DNA of 64,000 bases from Wolfiporia cocos (Eukaryota; Basidiomycota; Agaricomycetes; Polyporales; Phaeolaceae), in the NCBI GenBank assembly GCA_029448655.1, contig JACCLO010000010.1, forward strand, positions 620,001 through 684,000, in the 5' to 3' direction. The notes below the pieces were generated by a model that worked only from the letters and a program-made list of their open reading frames with translations, did no database searches and was not told the DNA's origin. This document shows positions 53,391-64,000 of this stretch, piece by piece. Every line of letters starts with the position of its first letter. The stretch's first letter is position 1. Position numbers and translations under genes: made by a program.

Positions 53391-56300
53391 TCAGAGCTTG
53401 CTAACCGAAGGCGTGAAGGAAGTCAAGCGTTGGATAGGCTGCAACTTCCTCTTAACGTCCCGTAATATTGTGGTCTTGGGTTGCCAGTCATCGAATGCAT
53501 CACGAAGATGCGCGAATTCACGGGCGAAGAAATGTGCAACCCTCTCATCTGCTATCATGTCACGAAGAGACCATGGAATCTATGGATGTATCGGCGTCAA
53601 CACAATGCCATGCGGATCTGTCGGGCATCAAACTTACCTCATAGTCATTCTGCTCGTTAATGGCGTTAAATGGTTCGATCACTAGCTTCTTGGCGTCGTC
53701 TTCCCCATCATTGGCCAAGAAGAAGTACTTCACGGCCAGTCTGAAACGGGTCTTAGACCAAAACTTAATGCGATATCAAATTTCACTCACGAAAACGTGG
53801 CAAGCTCCTCGTACACCGAGGAGTGACCCACACCGCTCAGAGTGCCGGCAGTAGCTTCCGAAAGATGCGTCAATAGACCACCGTCTGAAAGACCAGCGTT
53901 CATGATTCGTATGAGGAGCACCAGAAGATTAGACAAAAAGTCCGAGGAGCTATTGACACGACACAATGAACAGCGCGTGGTATGTGAATCAATGTTAACG
54001 TACTGATATGCATCGCCATCGATGTATAGGGCGCGGAGAATTCGTGGATGCGAGGCGGCGGTGAATAAGCCCGAATAGATAGGGACGACTTGATCGTTCA
54101 AAGAGGCAATATACACCGTCTTGGTCTGTAAAATGGTCAGGCGATGTCTTTTCTCCGGTGATCGATAGCAGTTACCCCGTGGTCCATGACATTCTGAAGA
54201 GCTTTGACGTAATTCTTGGAGAGGCGAGATTCTGTGTTCTGTTCCAAAAAATTAAGACAACCCTGACACAATCTTTGATGAAATCACCTGAAATTCAAAC
54301 AACTCGCGCGCCGCAGCGTTCTCGAAGTACTGTCACACGTGTTCAATGGTATGTGCACAGCATGTTGTCTTCACATCTCACCTGTATATATGGCTGTAGC
54401 AGCGAGCTGGCGCCTAGATATCTCAGAGGACCCAGATGAATTCCGCACAGAGCCAAGAGGCAGATCCGCTGCGCTTGCGTGCTGGGGATCGCCGCACTTC
54501 CAGGAGCAATCGCAGCGGCGGTCTGCGCAACCATGTCCACATTCCGTGACGTGAGAATATGTCCGTCACGAATGAGCCGATCTATTAGATGCGTAGCGAC
54601 AATGCATCCTTGCGAATGTGCTGCCACGAAAATGACATCAGCGGCGTGCAAGTCTTCCATCCAGTCCTCATCGCCAAGAAGATGTTCATGGAGTCTATTC
54701 GCAAGTTTTTGGATTAGGGTGGGTCTGGTGGCGGTCGAGAGGCACTCACTTGGAGATTTTCATCTCGATGGGTCCATCTCCCTCAAGCGGAATCCTGGTG
54801 ATCTTCTTGAATCTGAAACCGTGCTCCTCTTCGAATTGCGCAAGTGCCTGACACGTCATGTCGACGAACTTCGTGCTTGACGAGGGTAACTATGCATTGT
54901 CAGCTTCGCGGCAGCAGGTTTGGCCGCGTACACTTACTCCTCCGGCCAATGTCCTTGTCACCGGCCCTGTACATAAGATCAGGAAGCTGCTCTAGCTCAC
55001 CGCAGGGACAGCCCAAGCGCTCACCAGGCGACCATCCAGCCACTCCAACCACTACCACCCTGCATCCTCCGTTCAACATGTACGCATCGAGCTCCTGCCC
55101 GAGTACGCTGAATGCCTTTGGCAGCTCCTTCCCGAAGTGAATAAACTGCGCCTGACGCTCCCTCTCCCTCTCCTTCTCCTTGCCCTTTCCCTCCGGCTCG
55201 TCTTTGTTGAACAGCACGCCGCTGACCAGAGAAATCGTCTTCGACAGCTTCGACTTCGCGCCTTGCTGCTGCAGTTTCGGCGGTACGTTCGAACGCGGCG
55301 GCAACAGGAATGTGTCCTCCCAGCCTGGCAACACGAGGTTGCGCGACGATGGTCGGCCGGCGGATGTGCGCGAGGCATTCGAGGGCGCGGGTGAAGGCGT
55401 GCGCGTTCCGGCGCGCTTGATCGAGCCGCGCCGCCGAGCGTCGCCCGCAAGCGACACGACGGACTTTCTGTGCTCGCGCTTTGTCACTTCGGGCGGCGAC
55501 TTCGGTGCGGGTGAGACCGAGACAGAGGGTACAGGCGATGGCTGGCCTCCGGCAACCTGCTTCTCGGGTGGGATCGCGACGGGCTGCGTCTCCGCATCTG
55601 CTGGCTGCGCGGATGTCTGCGCATGCGTGTACATCTGTCCGCCGTCCTCCTCGTCGACTTCCATAACCTCCATACCTCCCTCGCCCTTGTCACGTTCCTC
55701 CTCAGACGAGACAGACTTGGTAAGCAACGCGCGCGACATGAAGAAGTTCGCCCAGCCTGAGCGGCTTTGTGCGATGGACGACCCGATCGGGTTCTGCGAC
55801 TCGACCGAGAGTACTGATGCCCGTCGTGCAGGTTTGGGGACGGCTTGAGGCGGCGAAGCAGGAGGTTCGGGAGCGCTTGCGGCAGATGAAGGGACATCAG
55901 CAGGTGGAAGGTCCTCGCGGGCAAGCGCGCGCTCTTTGACCATCTCCGACTCGGTCTTCGGAGGCTCGCTCGGCGGCGGAGGATCTGCACTACCTTTCGC
56001 ATCATCAGGCCCCCGTGCGACCTGCGGACTAGGGGTCCCGCTTGCTGTAGGCGACATCGAGTACCATGCCCAAGGCGAGTACCACACCGTGCCATGGCTC
56101 TTTGCTGACGTGATAGACGGAGGCTTCTGCTCTGATGCGGACGTGCTCTCCGGTATCACTACGGACACGGGAGCTTGAGTCGCAGAGTCAGAGGCCGGGA
56201 CAGAAGGTGATGGAACAGATGGCTGTGGCGCCGGGAGAGGTGCGGCTTGTGGTGCGGTCGTGGTCGAGGTCGGCGTGACCGTAGTTGCGTTCTCCTCCGG

Positions 56301-58130
56301 GGCAAGCGCAGGCAGAGTCGGCTCTGCGTCGGCCGTGCTCTCTGATGCTTCCGGCACTTGTGCGACTTCGGCCTTGGGGGTCTCGCCATCTGTGGCGTTC
56401 GCAAGGGTCGTATCTTGTTGCATGCTGTGACTCCAGCCGACATAGTCCCACCACGAGGTGGTCGCTGCAGCATGGGTCTTCGGCATCGGCGTCTTGTCGT
56501 CTTCGATGAAAGAGGCGGCCTGAGAAGCGGTCATATGAACGGGCGACTCGGAGAGCGTGTTGAGCGATAGCCCAGGGCTGGTTGTCGGAGGCGGCGCCAA
56601 GCCTGACACTTCGGTGCCGTCGTTGGCTGATTGAGGCAGCATAGCAGAGTCATCATTTGCGGCTTTACGAACCCTCAGCGCACATTTCACACAAGAACAA
56701 TGAGTACTTACGAGTATTGGACTCGGCTTCACCCGCCCGCACCGTGTCTCCATTGCTCGCTAAATTCTCGCTTTCGCCGTTCTTCCGATCTGGTTCATCA
56801 CCGGCGAGCTGCTGCAACGGGACCTTCGGTCGTCCGAGTAAAGGCAAGCGCAGCGCAAATCGGCTCGTCGACGGGTTCAACGACGTCACGGACGGCTTGC
56901 GCCCCATTCGCAGCGCCTCTTCGCTTTGGCTGTGCAGGATTGCCTGTGCGGGTTCCGACGGCGGGCTTCCCTGGGAGGAGACTCGCGGGGGAGGAACTTC
57001 CTCGTCGATGGACAGCGCCGAAGGGGAGTCAATCAGGCGCGCGGAAGAGGCCACGGCGGACACTTCGCGCGCCCGCGGCGAACGCGCGGGGGGAGACGCG
57101 CGAGAGGTGCGTCTGGTGGGGAAGGGGACAGACTGTGTGGACGGGGAGTTTGTGCCTGATACAGCTGCGGAAGGCGTCTGTGTTGCTGTTTCAGTCGCTG
57201 TGGGCGCAGTGGCTGTAGGAGATGCTTCGGGCGGAGGATCCTGAGCTGCCGCGGGCGGCTCCTGGCTGAAGCCATCCTGCTTGAGAGTCGGCTCTCGTGT
57301 GAGCGATCGCGAGATCGACCCGAACCACGATGAACGTGAGAGTGGCGAGCGCATTGGTGAAGCCGCCTTAGGAGGGGGTTCGGCGATGGGGATAGGGACG
57401 GGCTGCGGGATCACCTCGACCGGCGGCAGCTCTTCGTGAATCGATTCAGGAGATTCGGATAGCACTAGATAGCGGTGATCGTATCAGCATCCTGTAATGC
57501 TGCGCTTGCCGCAACGTTCGCGGAAGGCTATCCCATGCGTTCTACTAGGGAGTAAACCACGATCCTCACACGCGCATCAGCAGCGAGCATAGATAAGCTC
57601 AGAACATGCACAACGTGTAATCGGTCTCTATATCGCGGACAGTCCTCAGTCAGGAGCGACCGACATCCGCGGTCGAGCTCACGGCGGTTCCGGCGCATTC
57701 CCCATTCAGGAGCTGATGCACTCAGGATATGAGACTCACCGCGCTTGTTATCGTCGCTTTCTCCCTGCAAAGTCTCGTCCGATGGCGACGTGACCATAAT
57801 TTCGGCGGGGGGTGAGGTCACGGACAATGTTCTGGTCCGCTTTGGGTCATGCGCAACCCCACCGAATCCATCAGTGATAGGGGAACGACCCTCGCGCTTC
57901 CTCGACGCAATGCTCGACGCACTTGAGCCGTCTTCAGGGATGGTAATCGTTGGCGCCACAGCTGGGAGGTGGTCCGCCGCTGACTGCAGCTTGGCTCCCT
58001 GCTCTGGCTGCGCGAACACCAGCGAGACGCTTGCGGATTGCTGGCTCTTTGGGATGAAGAGAGTTCGTTGCCATGCCGGTGCAGGAGAGTGTGTCGAGCG
58101 CCGCCTAGGAGTGGGTTTCGACGAGCTCAT
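53391..58130 (-). CDS. YMC020W-like alpha/beta hydrolase domain protein, multi-exon
   Basis: ATG at 58130 (MSSSKPTPRRRSTHSPAPA), stop at 53391-53393; roughly 1240 residues. The N-terminal ~830 residues are Ser/Pro/Ala/Glu-rich and disordered, with a recognisable SRTSAGRPSSRNLVLPGWED stretch. The hydrolase part begins VVVVGVAGWSPGPVTRTLAG and continues STKFVDMTCQALAQFEEEHG, AAHSQGCIVATHLIDRLIRD (nucleophile Ser), ICLLALCGIHLGPLRYLG, YIASLNDQVVPIYSGLFTAA, YIDGDAY, GLLTHLSEATAGTLSGVGHS and IPWSLRDMIADERVAHFF. These correspond to the YMC020W-type domain of fungi; substrate unknown. All introns are short except one of about 270 nt after the first exon. Confidence 0.9.
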
Positions 58131-58541
58131 GGCGAGCAGCAGAGCATAGTGAGGGCGAAAGGCATATAATGGCAGATCGTAGCGCTCTCTGACTGACGTA
58201 TTCGGCGTGGCTAGATGATTAGATTGGATTTATGTAATTAAGCGTTAAGCTCACTTTGCCGAAGGTCGCTACTTGGGGCTTCTGCCGCATACTTCTGTTC
58301 TGCGTTGCTGCAAGCCCGCGACAATAAGCAATACGGAGTGACGGAGATGAATACTATTCAGTTATCCAATCAGACATCGTTGCACATGTCTAACATCACT
58401 TCCAGTCCCTTCTGCTTCAAGCAGCCAAAGGCTATTGGTCTGAACGACATTATGCAATCCATTGCTATTGTACTGGAGTAATCGTAATCATACATGACAC
58501 ACGACGCATTGCCTGGCTAATGTGCATCTCGCGAGGAGCGA

Positions 58542-60649
58542 TCATAAGGCGAATAGCTCTGTGTGCAGTCCGATCCCACCGAGCTCAAGACCTCTCGTCA
58601 GCGACAGTTTCGCTGCAGCGTTCCGCGTAGCAGTGATCAAAGACTCAGGGCCCGCAGCACAGACTGCAACACCTCCGCCAACGCCTACCCAGTTGAGCTT
58701 CTGTGTCACGGAGCCCTCGTCGGCGATCTCGACTGTCAAGGGATCGGTCATGAAGTCCTGAAGGATCGTGCCCACCGACGGGCGCATGAGCATCACGTCC
58801 GAATTAGGGATCGTAGGAACTTTCTCCGGCTCGCAGAGGCAGGTCACGAAGATGGAGATGTGCAGATCGAGGGAGGTGCCGGCGACCGCGGAGGCGAGGT
58901 CGGCGAGCGCGGGGGCGAACCACTCGATGGACCCTGTGCGGTCGCGCATCAGCACGAGGCACAATGCTACCCGGATGAACAAAACCAACCGAAGGATTTG
59001 GTGCACCACACAAACTCAATCCGCCTGGTCTTCTCACCGCCCTGCCGTCCGAGCTTGACACACCGTCCGACGATGTCGTCCAACAGGCTCATCGTGAACG
59101 TTGCTCCAGAGCCGCCCGCCACAAGCAGTGCGCTCTCGTAATCGCCGAGGTCGACGCTGCAGCCGCCGTAAGGGCCGTCAATCATAACTTGGATAGGCAC
59201 GCCGGGATGCGCGCCCTTCTCCCCACCACGAAGGCGGTCCTGCTCCATCGCGGCATAGACATTCAACGCTCGGGTCCAGTCGCCTTTGACACGCGCAGCT
59301 AGTGTGAGCGTCTGACTTGGGGTGCACGAGGTCGACGAGGGGGCGTTGCAGATTGTTAGTGGGTGGGACTCGAAGATGCGGCCGGAGAAGAACACCCGCA
59401 GGCGAACATGCTGACCAACCTGCCAGCCTTCGTTGCTATCGTGAACGTTTATCTAACATGGTGGGCAAAATAAGCATGAAATCGTGATAGTTGAAATACA
59501 TTACTCACAAGGGTCATGTTGCTATCCACAGGGATCAGGGTGGCATCCTTGATGCGATAGCGGAAGAAGCGCAAGAACATATCAAAGCCGTAGAACGCCA
59601 GGGGTGGGAAGATCCATGGAGATGCATATTCCGTGTGGTAACAAATCGTGATGAAGAACGCGACATAGCCAAGCACGCTGTGGAGAAATGTCAGATAAAC
59701 GACGACAATTATGGAGACAATAGACTCACTGAATAACAAAGAATGATTGGTAAAAATACCGCCTGAATGGGCGAATAGAGAACAAGACAATGCCGCAAAA
59801 CACACCAAGCGCGGCTACACCAGATGTCTCCTTCTGTTGACCGATGATTGGGATATCATATACCAGATGATTGTTGATCCATAGCGAACCATGAATCAAC
59901 GCCCCAAGGAACATACCACGGCCGGCCCAGCGATGGAGGAAATTGAGCCTTTCATATCCATTTCCGGGACCCAGAAGAATCGAAAGTACTGAGTTCTTCG
60001 TCGCGAACAGGAAAACAACGGGAAATTGCGCCAGCGCGAGGAAGCCTGTACCACAAAAACAATTACTAACTGAGGTACCGATTATTAAATGTACCCATGA
60101 ATCACATACCGGCGCGGTTCGGGTAGGTAACCAGGGCTACGTCCTGCGTAATGCATGTGATAACTAGAATGATATACGCAGCCGCAAGGATCACTGATAT
60201 ATGCAGAGATCAGACTGAAGTGCTTTTGTAATGTGAAAACGGCGCGAACCTTGTCCTAGACTGAGTTCTACGAGAGGCAAGCTCCACCAGAACACAGACC
60301 AGAAGGTCTCAAATATGGATGTGAACCGTCTTCGATGGCGTTTCGGCGAATCACCCGTGGATTCAACAGACGTATAATTCTTGCTGTTGCCCTCGGATAT
60401 GCCGAGCAATCCACGAAAGAGACGTCCGTTCTTCAGGGAGTGCACGAGATGGGGTAGAAATAGAACCACGAATCCTCCTAAGATAGAAGCCCAGATAATT
60501 GAGAACTTGCGCTGCCATTTCGGATCCTCAACGTAAGAACTTGAATGAACGAATGAGCTCGACTTAGTTCACGTGGATGGGAATAGATGCGCGTACTTGT
60601 ATTGCTGGGCAGCTGCCGGGATCGTTGGTGGCGTCCCATAATTTGACAT
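58542..60649 (-). CDS. Ferric/cupric reductase transmembrane protein (FRE/NOX superfamily)
   Basis: ATG at 60649 (MSNYGTPPTIPAAAQQY), stop at 58542-58544, roughly 580 residues in several exons with consistent phases. Two bis-heme His pairs with exactly 13 residues between them are visible: HRWAGRGMFLGALIH and HVLGYVAFFITICYH. Next come the FAD motif HPLTI, the NADPH-binding GPYGG and LLVAGGSGATFTMSLL, and a C-terminal NAD-binding domain. Such proteins reduce Fe(III) and Cu(II) at the plasma membrane with cytosolic NADPH so that the metals can be taken up. The next gene upstream on the same strand is a copper transporter, which suits this role. The last intron lies in the NAD domain (after WCTKSF). 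Confidence 0.92.
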
Positions 60650-61195
60650 CGTGTCTTCGTCAACCTTTCGAGCCGAACTGCGAGACACAGCGATGTTAAC
60701 GACCCGGGGGAGGGGAGGAGACAGACGAACGGGTGCTAAGATATTGTGGCGGAGCGTTATTTGCACAAACCAAATACTGAGAAAGAATTCTTTCCAAAGC
60801 ATTCAATCTTATCTTATCGACACTAGAAACTCGACCTCGCATCATTTTGCCCAGTGCTGCAACGTCGGGCGGGATGCTGAAACACTGAACGCTTGAATGG
60901 TGTGAAAGGCACGCAGTACTGTCCACACAACACCGAATGGCCGTACTGGATTCTTGGAGCGTGGTCGCAAGAGCGTCCACTGTGGTCCCTACGTAACAGG
61001 CGCACGCCGCCCGTTCCCACATCAATTGATGTCCACTCATAGAGGCACACATGACAGGGGCCGTGGTGCAATCACAATGATCATATTTGAGAAATCCGCA
61101 GACAGATGCTCTTCGCAATTCGAATTGGGATGTGATAGGAACCCGCAAGGCGTAAGCATACAATACAACCGTGCGCGAAGCGCAACCGGTGCCGT

Positions 61196-61919
61196 TTAAT
61201 GTAGGTGAGCAGCATGACTGACAAAACGTCCGAAAAGCGTCTCCCCAACCCCGAGTCCGACGATGAGCGATAAGATAAAGGCAAGCTGGAAGGTCCTACA
61301 AGCCATTTCTGTCAACAGAATGGACACGGGATGTGAGGACGATGCCCACATAGCAGCCAACATGAACGCGAAGCTGAGGGCCGCGTGCGCCATGTACAGT
61401 ATGCCTCTGGGTATGTCGTGCGATAGGATGAACGGCGGGAAGGATCGTTGTGTCAGGCGTCCGAGTAGCGACGCGGGGCGTGCGACCACCCCCGGCCGCT
61501 TTGTCTCGCTATGAGAGCTAGCAACAGAAAGGGTCGACTCGCTGCTGTTCCCCGTTTGAATGATGTATGCACTGGATAAGAGTGTGGACACTTAGAGTAA
61601 CCCTCAATGTTTGCGACGGTACCTACCGCCTACTCCAGTGCATCTGCATCACAGCACTGGCAGCCGTAATCCACCGCTCCAGCATTCCGAGCAGGAGCAA
61701 ACCAATGCAAGTCCCAACCATCGCTCCAGAGCTCTTTGGAACCCATCCTTGGAACCATAAAATGTCGCCAAGCGTGAAATGGAGGTACGACAGCATCTCC
61801 CCTTGCGCCAGCGGCATCGCATCATCCGTAGACATGTCCATGCCATTACTGGCAGCGCGCACCACAGATGTATAAACCGCGTAAAAAGTGACGAGGGCGC
61901 GCATCGACATGGCGGGCAT
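61196..61919 (-). CDS. CTR-type copper transporter
   Basis: Exons join at AGG CG|T (intron ~61572-61628) and at AT|G (intron ~61298-61350) to give about 200 residues. The N-terminus carries a Met-rich stretch (NGMDMSTDDAMPLAQGEM) typical of Ctr ectodomains, preceded by a hydrophobic segment. YLHFTLGDILWFQGWVPKSS precedes TM1 (IGLLLLGMLERWI). TM2 contains the MxxxM copper-path motif (FMLAAMTFQ), and TM3 has GLGVGETLFGRF with Gly packing residues. It ends in SHAAHLH. The ATG at 61919 is the first real ATG of the frame. Ctr proteins import Cu(I); the neighbouring reductase would supply it. Confidence 0.9.
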
Positions 61920-64000
61920 CGTGAGGGATAGATGATAACCTGTGGGCACTTGCGACGAATAGACGCTCAATACGAAGCGCGGCCCTTTGATTACGTAATT
62001 AGCCTAAACGACGTGGCACGTGCATACGCGAGTTGGGCCGAGCTCTCCGCCTAGAGGATGATGCGGAGTGTTTCGAGTTGTGCCCATAAAAGCCTATGCT
62101 TTCTCAGCGCAAACACCCGTCGGCGATCGTGCAACAGCAGCGAAGCCGAAACTACATCCCTGGCGCTGTTTTCCCGAGTAAGGGTGGATATTCATCATCT
62201 GGAACGTGTGTAGATGCTATGAGAAATGTAAGAAATGATCATTAAAATTACTGACCTTGTGAATGGGAGCAAGTTATCATTCTCTAGACGCGCCGAGTGA
62301 ATGTTGAGTATAGGAGCGGAAAGCTCGGTCCGTGAGTATAGTTCATGTACGTAAGCCCAAAGCGAATGAGCTATAGACTGCGACTTGTTGGCATCTTCCT
62401 GTCGCGAGACACACACATAGGTATATGCAATAGACACTAGAATCAACAGAAGGGCTATTCCCAAGGTACTCGCCCAAGCCAGTCTGTGGGCTCCGAAGAT
62501 GACCGATAGGCATTTGCGATGGCAGTCCTGAGCGGTATTGACATTGCCATAAGAAAAGTGCACGGAACAGATGCATCTCGACAAAACAAATTCGATCTGA
62601 GCTGAGCAATTGAGCTGTTGTCAAGCATCGAGCTTCGTGAGGATGTCCTCCCACTCGATGCTTCTTGCTTCGTAACAGCGGTCGCATACATAGCCATTTA
62701 TTCCTCATATGTTGCCCCTAGCATAGCCAATATCCAGCAAGGGTGACGAGGATCGTAGATGCAAAGTTTGGGGCTAATCGCGTCTCAAAGATGCGATGCT
62801 CGCTCGCTGAATGAAAGCATCCGGTTTAGAGAACCAAGAGAACCCATTGATCCACAGGCTTTGAGAAGGAGAGACCCAGGCCAGAGCACACCCAAGGTAG
62901 ATAATCGACGGGAATCTAGCGGTCATCGGCATCCCTCAACTGAGCATGCATATGGGAGAGGTGAGGAGCTGCCCTGTCGAGACGCGTGCGCCATTTGCGC
63001 GATGTCAGAGAGGCAATTTTGTGATTGGCTAGATACGGATATTGCCGATGCATGTCCTGAAACGGGCAGAGATCAAACTCAGTTCGTGGCATGTGGTGGC
63101 CGAAGTCATCTCCACGGTGTCCCATTATGTGGCTTTTAACATGCGATGCGCATCACAAAATTCCACACGACATTGCGGAGGAGTCGTGTTTTATCAAGCT
63201 CACGAACATGAAGTCGCGACCTCAGGCCTTAGGCTCCTGCCGCAGAAGAGTGCTGAGCCAAATGCCTTGGTCCCTGATCGTGTCCATGAAACGACTGATT
63301 ACCGAACTCCTCGCGGGATGTGGTTCAGATACGTCCCCCATCCTAGCGCCGAAGACAATTAAGATGAAGGTCGCGGTGTGCGGCGCTGGGTTCTAAAATT
63401 CCCCCGCTGAGCATGACAGCATCCTCAAGTCGACAGTCGTGACCAACATACGAGCGTTCTCTTCATACATCAAATTTTAATGTTCGTGAAAAGAAGTGTA
63501 TGCACTGCCATAATGTGTTCCGACAGATCCCCGCAATTCTTACGCAGTGTGGTGTTAATTCAACACTTACTCCAGGACACCTGCGATGTTGGACCACAAG
63601 ACGTGTTGATCTAGGAGCAGCCCGATCCTTCGGCAACATGTTGATGGCCTCATGCTTGGCTCAAGTACGCAAGACAAGCAGCGCTCACCGATGGGAAGAC
63701 GGAAGTCCCTTAGGTGCATGACTGGCGCATGTATCACCAGTTTGACTCATACGTAGGTGCAATGTAACTGCTTCTGAATGGTGGAGCACTCAAGGAGAGT
63801 GGTAATGAATCAGATAACTACTTCACCGACATAAAGCAAGCTGGTGAAGTCCTCGCCGGCGCTGAACTGTCAGGAGCCTCACACTGTTGCCTCGTTCTCG
63901 ATGCGGAGACGTGCCAGATGTTTGCAGACTTCATGCGAAACATCACCGCCTAGACATTGCCTCGCGGTTCATATGTGAGTGGGGCGCAGGGAAGTACAGA
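61920..64000. other. Region without a supported gene; one possible TM protein
   Basis: The first 250 bp should hold the CTR promoter (minus strand). At 62195-62584 a minus-strand frame has a single hydrophobic segment (STLGIALLLILVSIAYTYVC) and is open for 129 codons; two neighbouring frames of 80 and 121 codons overlap it but cannot be joined. I see no recognisable protein between 62700 and 64000. Confidence 0.4.

Noticed and set aside
55180..55848. 222-codon plus-strand ORF
   Set aside because: Antisense to the disordered N-terminal part of the YMC020W-like gene; Ser/Pro composition produces long antisense frames.
60696..61163. 155-codon minus-strand ORF between the reductase and CTR genes
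   Set aside because: No domain, Cys/Ser-rich random composition, and it lies where the reductase promoter should be.
63042..63721. ORFs of 73-106 codons at the right edge
   Set aside because: No domain, no splice structure and no start context; below what I would report as genes.

Overview
This is a stretch of nuclear DNA from a filamentous basidiomycete (probably an agaricomycete). The evidence is intron-dense genes with 46-60 nt introns (GTRNGY donors, CTRAY-like branch sites, YAG acceptors), a 7TM-type membrane protein and a CTR copper transporter of kinds typical of mushrooms, a fungal vacuolar alpha-mannosidase, and chromodomain Ty3/gypsy and hAT/MULE-like transposons. Nothing looks bacterial, and I saw no tRNA, rRNA or CRISPR.

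Layout. (1) 1-2.4 kb: start of an F-box gene and a complete JmjC/cupin gene, both minus. (2) 4.2-5.8 kb: an alpha-amylase pseudogene and a decayed multi-exon gene. (3) 5.8-13.3 kb: gene-poor DNA with a minisatellite, a ~370 bp foldback and at least four solo-LTR-like remnants. (4) 13.3-28.4 kb: a nested retrotransposon locus. A decayed dUTPase-bearing gypsy element (A) is interrupted by two solo LTRs (16214-16923 and 17111-17635) and by an older solo LTR, which itself was split by an intact, very young chromovirus (B, 18741-27190). Every boundary shows a 5-bp target duplication (one with a mismatch). (5) 28.4-33.4 kb: gene-poor DNA with a ~32 bp minisatellite and a 1735 bp non-autonomous hAT element inside a dispersed repeat whose empty counterpart lies at 2.55-2.73 kb.

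(6) 33.5-61.9 kb: gene-rich. It holds a 28-exon GH38 alpha-mannosidase (minus) with a predicted 2-nt exon, a Ser-rich coiled-coil protein (plus), an Iml2/TPR39-type protein (plus), a cytochrome P450 (minus) with a MULE-like MITE about 100 bp upstream, a 7TM-type protein (plus), a small hypothetical (minus), a YMC020W-like alpha/beta hydrolase (minus), a ferric/cupric reductase (minus) and a CTR copper transporter (minus). The last two are adjacent on one strand and could form a reductive metal-uptake pair. (7) 62-64 kb: no gene I can support.

The most unusual observations are the alpha-mannosidase microexons (2, 9, 9, 19, 22, 22 and 28 nt, with all 28 exons closing in one frame), the self-priming signature in element B (11 nt of the LTR exactly complementary to the PBS), two overlapping out-of-frame ORFs in element B (one with a CCHC knuckle), and the different dUTPase position in elements A and B.
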